The notes beneath the pieces were generated by a model. The model searched no databases and was not told the DNA's origin. It saw only the letters and a program-made list of their open reading frames with translations. From Dehalococcoidia bacterium (GTDB lineage: Bacteria; Chloroflexota; Dehalococcoidia; GIF9; AB-539-J10): 16,411 bases of DNA. Positions 13,587 through 16,411 of the stretch are shown here, piece after piece (position 1 is the stretch's first letter; each line of letters begins with the position of its first letter). The position numbers and the translations under genes were made by a program. The stretch is from contig JAUVXS010000019.1 in assembly GCA_030603485.1 (NCBI GenBank), forward strand, positions 1 through 16,411. The letters run 5' to 3'.

Positions 13587-14935
13587 CGTTCCAGCTCACT
13601 AATTAGTGTCTCAACGGCGTACAGCAGAAGGGTGAAGGATAGGGAACCCTGACGCTTCAACCAAGTGTGGAGAGCTCGCACGACCAATAGCGAAATAATC
13701 TTCACGCGTTTGCCAGCAATGTTCTCCTCACCTCGCACCAGGGCCAGCAATTCATCGAGCCATTCGCAAGATTTCAGAATTCCTTCGTATCGTCCCACAT
13801 CTTTGCCAACTTCCATGGCTTCATCCCTGAGCCGCTGCACCTCTGCCAGAGCCTCGTCGCTGCCGCGCCGCAGGTCTTTACTCAATTTGGTGATCGCATC
13901 CTGAGCGAGGGGGACGATTTTGGCGATTTCCCGCATGACCTTTTCCCTCATTTCCTTGATGCTCTCCTCCAAATTTGTTTTCTCCTGTCCGAGACTGCCA
14001 ACAGCTGCCCTTGCGGTCTCCACTTCCTTCTTGGTTCTGACAAGAGCTTGCTCCGTTTTATCCAACTCTTGCTGCCGGCTCCGGATTAGGGTTTCCAGCG
14101 CCAGTCCTTTATCCAGTGTCTCAAGCTCGTGTAGCAAGCGACCCCTGAGTTCGCAGGGCTTGGTAGTGTGATGTTGTGCAATTACTTCTAGCTTCTCGTT
14201 GAACTCAGCCAGTTCTCTGGGGGAGAACCCGATATCTTTAAGCTTTTGCATCTCGCCCTTCAAGGTAGAGAGAGTTGTTTCCGCTTTGTTGGCCTTCGGT
14301 TCCATATCTGCGATCCGGTGTGTTAGGGTCTGTTCACGTCTTTCGAGGTCCTTGATCTGGGGGCTCAGCAGTCTGTTTTTCTGTTCGAGCATGGCTACTG
14401 AGCTGGCAAGTTCTTCTCGCTGCCTGGTTAGTTCGACGAGCTGCTTTTTGCAGTCCTTCAGTTTATCTGATACAGGTTCAAGATCGGCGGCTTTTTTCTC
14501 GAGTTCGTGAACTTTACTGTCAAGAGCCTCAAGGCTCAAGCCGCTTCTCTGCTGGACCTCTTGAATGCTGTAGATCAGCCGGACAAACTCGTTAATATCG
14601 TCTTCGTTTCGCACCGATTTGAGAATCACCGGCCAGCGATTGATGTCGGCCGGGTCAAGCCCACATTCACTGATCTGCTTGAGAAGGATGAGCCCCACAG
14701 CACACTGCGCCGGAGTTAGCTCGGACCGTTTCAAGTCGAAGGATAATTCGCGAAGTAGTTCAACATGTTCGCCGACATCAGCCGCCTCAGGAAAACTCCC
14801 CGCCTTCAAATCCACGACTACGTTGGCCACCGTCCCCTTGCTGACACCGCTTCTGGCAGCAATGTCATCATAGGATAGGCCGGACAAGTAGAGCCTGACC
14901 ACTGCGAGTTTCTTTTTTGCTGTTAATCGTTCCAA
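13574..14935 (-). CDS. HTH-domain protein with long coiled coil
   Basis: A 453-aa protein. Residues 3-45 (LTAKKKLAVVRLYLSGLSYDDIAARSGVSKGTVANVV, broken here by reading) form a clear homeodomain-like helix-turn-helix with GLSYDDIA and SGVSKGTV. About 140-235 and 285-350 are strongly heptad-patterned coiled coil (KVHELEKKAADLEPVSDKLK; QTLTHRIADMEPKANKAE). The C-terminus (about 380-450) is helical. It should bind DNA and oligomerise, as a regulator, a segregation-type protein or a mobile-element protein. The start is TTG, chosen because GAGGAG lies about eight bases upstream and the HTH begins immediately. An array of TTTGAAC boxes lies 49-120 bases upstream and is the obvious candidate binding site. 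It overlaps the 211-aa gene by 13 bases. Confidence 0.75.
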   Translation of the reverse strand: MERLTAKKKLAVVRLYLSGLSYDDIAARSGVSKGTVANVVVDLKAGSFPEAADVGEHVELLRELSFDLKRSELTPAQCAVGLILLKQISECGLDPADINRWPVILKSVRNEDDINEFVRLIYSIQEVQQRSGLSLEALDSKVHELEKKAADLEPVSDKLKDCKKQLVELTRQREELASSVAMLEQKNRLLSPQIKDLERREQTLTHRIADMEPKANKAETTLSTLKGEMQKLKDIGFSPRELAEFNEKLEVIAQHHTTKPCELRGRLLHELETLDKGLALETLIRSRQQELDKTEQALVRTKKEVETARAAVGSLGQEKTNLEESIKEMREKVMREIAKIVPLAQDAITKLSKDLRRGSDEALAEVQRLRDEAMEVGKDVGRYEGILKSCEWLDELLALVRGEENIAGKRVKIISLLVVRALHTWLKRQGSLSFTLLLYAVETLISELERWKV

Positions 14936-14983
14936 TTTTACTCTCCTCTTATAGGTGATTTTCCAACTGATAAATCATGGAAA

Positions 14984-15055
14984 TTTGAACCACATTTGAA
15001 TGATGTAACCGGCATTTGAACGGTATTCTGAACACCATTTGAACGTCTCTTGAAC
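14984..15055. repeat. Six TTTGAAC boxes spaced about one helical turn
   Basis: Boxes begin at 14984, 14995, 15015, 15027, 15038 and 15049 (TTTGAAC, TTTGAAT, TTTGAAC, TCTGAAC, TTTGAAC, CTTGAAC). Spacings are 11, 20, 12, 11 and 11 bases, so all lie on about the same helix face. It sits in the upstream region of the HTH/coiled-coil gene. It may be an operator, a centromere-like site or replication iterons. Confidence 0.75.
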
Positions 15056-15109
15056 AACAGCTCCTTCTCTGATTTCCCTTAGATTTCATGAACAAAAACT
15101 AAACTCTAT

Positions 15110-15142
15110 CGGCTTTACATCCAGTCGGCTGGACATTAGCCG
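15110..15142 (-). terminator. Possible terminator after the 168-aa gene
   Basis: CGGCT (15110-15114) pairs with AGCCG (15138-15142) and TCCAG (15120-15124) with CTGGA (15129-15133). On the minus strand it overlaps the TAA of the 168-aa gene and is followed by TTTAGTTTTTG about eight bases on. The delayed T-run makes it weak. Confidence 0.35.
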
Positions 15143-15642
15143 TAAAGAGAGCGATAGGGATTAGCCCAGGCTGTCTCAGGAGCAGTTCTACCAGCATCAG
15201 TGAGACGGAAGTAACGGCGTGGCGGACCGGGTGGATAATGGTCCTGGAAACTCGATGGCTCTTCTCGCCCGGTAGGTTCCACCCAATGCAATCTTTGAAG
15301 GTTGGAAAAATACACGACAAAGCTATGGAATCGGCACCCTCGAGATTTATAAGGCATCTTAGACAAATATTGCTCAGCCAGTTTCTCAATGTTAGCGGGC
15401 TCTATGGAACGCTTTTCCCGCTTGGCCCGCTTTTCCTCCATTCTCGTCGCCTGGTCCACTGCCGTAGCTCGCATCAACGCCCTCTTGTAGAAATAAAAAA
15501 CATCAGCTTGAGGGGCTCCAACTTGAGGGTCGATTGATGGCGATCCGTCTGGGCCGTACCCCAGAAGAAACTCCCTGATAAACCAACCGCAGCCAAAGGG
15601 GCGAAGAAAGCCGCCCCGGGCTGGTCTCAGCGGCTCAGCCAA
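15136..15642 (-). CDS. Unknown 168-aa protein next to the recombinase
   Basis: The protein has a Pro/Gly-rich start (GGFLRPFGCGWFIREFLLGYG), a charged helix (RMEEKRAKREKRSIEPANIE, about residues 67-86), an aromatic-rich core (FHSFVVYFSNLQRLHWVE) and PPRRYFRLTDAGR near 139-151, which resembles the wing end of a winged-helix domain. I have an impression of similar proteins beside recombinases in Dehalococcoidia-type genomes, but no name for them. The start is TTG, supported by GAGGTG seven bases upstream; no ATG lies nearby. It follows the recombinase stop by 33 bases on the same strand, so they are probably co-transcribed. It could be an excision or DNA-binding accessory factor; this is inference. 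Confidence 0.65.
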   Translation of the reverse strand: MAEPLRPARGGFLRPFGCGWFIREFLLGYGPDGSPSIDPQVGAPQADVFYFYKRALMRATAVDQATRMEEKRAKREKRSIEPANIEKLAEQYLSKMPYKSRGCRFHSFVVYFSNLQRLHWVEPTGREEPSSFQDHYPPGPPRRYFRLTDAGRTAPETAWANPYRSLYG

Positions 15643-15675
15643 CTCGCTTCACCTCGGAGATGCAAAATGTGCCGA

Positions 15676-16362
15676 TCAACTTTTTTTGCTCCAGAGTCTT
15701 TCGTACCATTCCTGATGCTCTGTGCCCGATATTTTTCTGTATCTGGCGGTCGTATCGAAGCTGCGATGACCGAGGTGTTCCTGAAGAAGCCGCAACCCAT
15801 CGCCTGAATCGTCGAGTTTTACTGCATGAACTGCGAAACTGTCCCGCAGGCGATGCGGACTGACGTTATGCATCTTTCCGCTCTCAGAGTTAACTAGCTT
15901 GGGCAATCCTGCTTTTTCAGCGCATTCCCTTACAACCTGCCAGGCACGATGTCTGTTAATGCCGAAAATCAGTTTCTTCCCATCTCGAACAATCGGACCA
16001 CCCCGCCGAACGTATTCGTTGAGGAGCTTCAAGGTATTCGTGTCAACGGGCAACACCCGCTGCCTGCGGTGCAACTGCTCTTCGCTCTTACTCATTTCTA
16101 TCTTGCCACCGCATTTAGGGCAAAAGATATGAGTCGCCCCAAGTCTTGCTCCACATATATGGCAAGAAAGTTTGATGCGGCACTTGAGATGTTGAATAAC
16201 TACTGTGCCTTGGTTGAAGTCTATGTCCTGAACCTGAAGCCCCAGGACCTCGCTTATGCGGCAGCCCAACCTAAATAACAGCCTTATCATGAGACGATCC
16301 CTGAGGTTGGTAGCCGCTTCTTCAAGAAGCTCTACGTCGCTTGGCTCGAGATACACCTTCAT
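15676..16362 (-). CDS. Tyrosine recombinase/integrase with inserted zinc ribbon
   Basis: A 228-aa protein consisting almost wholly of the catalytic domain of tyrosine recombinases. R35 is in LGCRISEVLGL. H170 and R173 are in SPHRLRDSFAVH. H199 is in EHLGHRS and the nucleophile Y208 in TTARYRK. Between the first Arg and the beta-hairpin a zinc ribbon is inserted, CHICG at 67-71 and CPKCG at 81-85. The hairpin Lys is not obvious; HRRQRVLPVD holds that place. The N-terminal core-binding (SAM-like) domain is missing, so the protein is shorter than typical integrases of about 300-400 aa. It cuts and rejoins DNA at specific sites, probably for integration or excision of the element holding the neighbouring minus-strand genes. 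The start ATG has no clear ribosome site. Confidence 0.85.
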   Translation of the reverse strand: MKVYLEPSDVELLEEAATNLRDRLMIRLLFRLGCRISEVLGLQVQDIDFNQGTVVIQHLKCRIKLSCHICGARLGATHIFCPKCGGKIEMSKSEEQLHRRQRVLPVDTNTLKLLNEYVRRGGPIVRDGKKLIFGINRHRAWQVVRECAEKAGLPKLVNSESGKMHNVSPHRLRDSFAVHAVKLDDSGDGLRLLQEHLGHRSFDTTARYRKISGTEHQEWYERLWSKKS

Positions 16363-16411
16363 TGTTTACACACTATTTGATTTGTAAGTTAACGCAATAA
16401 ACATAATCGGC

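Noticed and set aside
13665..14873. Several plus-strand frames rich in Ser and Leu
   Set aside because: They are antisense to the coiled-coil gene; their Ser/Leu bias is what the reverse of Glu/Lys-rich codons gives.
15238..15537. Plus-strand 99-codon frame
   Set aside because: It is fully antisense to the better supported 168-aa gene and has no recognisable features.

Overview
The window looks like an accessory or genomic-island region of a bacterium. Bacterial signals include a perfect sigma-70-type promoter (TTGACA, 17 bp, TATAAT), strong AGGAGG-type ribosome sites and frequent TTG starts. A short tyrosine recombinase carrying an inserted zinc ribbon, together with its conserved-looking small neighbour, reminds me of Chloroflexota/Dehalococcoidia mobile elements. 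That taxonomic guess comes from memory of similar proteins and is weak. No tRNA, rRNA, CRISPR array or complete insertion sequence was seen.

Layout. (1) 191-2751, minus strand: a tight operon of an unrecognised 429-aa protein, a PD-(D/E)XK nuclease-like protein and a possible 56-aa protein, resembling a restriction or defence cassette. (2) 2752-3405: a 654-bp non-coding stretch with four 22/23-bp tandem repeats running into a nested stem-loop. (3) 3406-3915, plus: a small PD-(D/E)XK-like protein. (4) 3979-5794, minus: a HEPN-domain protein (RSQILH motif) followed by a DnaQ-like exonuclease-type protein whose C-terminal helix-turn-helix is separated by a frameshift. (5) 5935-12663, plus: the most interesting part, an operon behind a consensus promoter and a palindromic operator-like site. 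It encodes a metzincin-type metalloprotease with an IPT/TIG-like N-terminus, a HEAT-repeat protein, a beta-rich protein, a membrane-segment protein ending in a trypsin-like GDSGS half, and a protein carrying the matching N-terminal trypsin-like half with the catalytic-type His. It closes with an intrinsic terminator. (6) 12951-16362, minus: a 211-aa unknown protein, an HTH/coiled-coil protein preceded by an approximately 11-bp phased array of TTTGAAC boxes, a 168-aa unknown protein and the tyrosine recombinase.

Working together. Region 5 reads as one cytoplasmic or membrane-associated two-protease machine with a HEAT scaffold. The Asp and Ser of a Nal1/trypsin-like triad sit in one gene and the His in the next, so the two products may form one split protease. 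The beta-rich gene and the membrane/protease gene share one reading frame interrupted by a single TAG, so they may be one interrupted or read-through gene. Nuclease-like and HEPN genes on one side and a recombinase on the other suggest a defence/mobile island. A defence role for the protease operon is inference only. Genes were assigned by reading motifs; no database search was possible.
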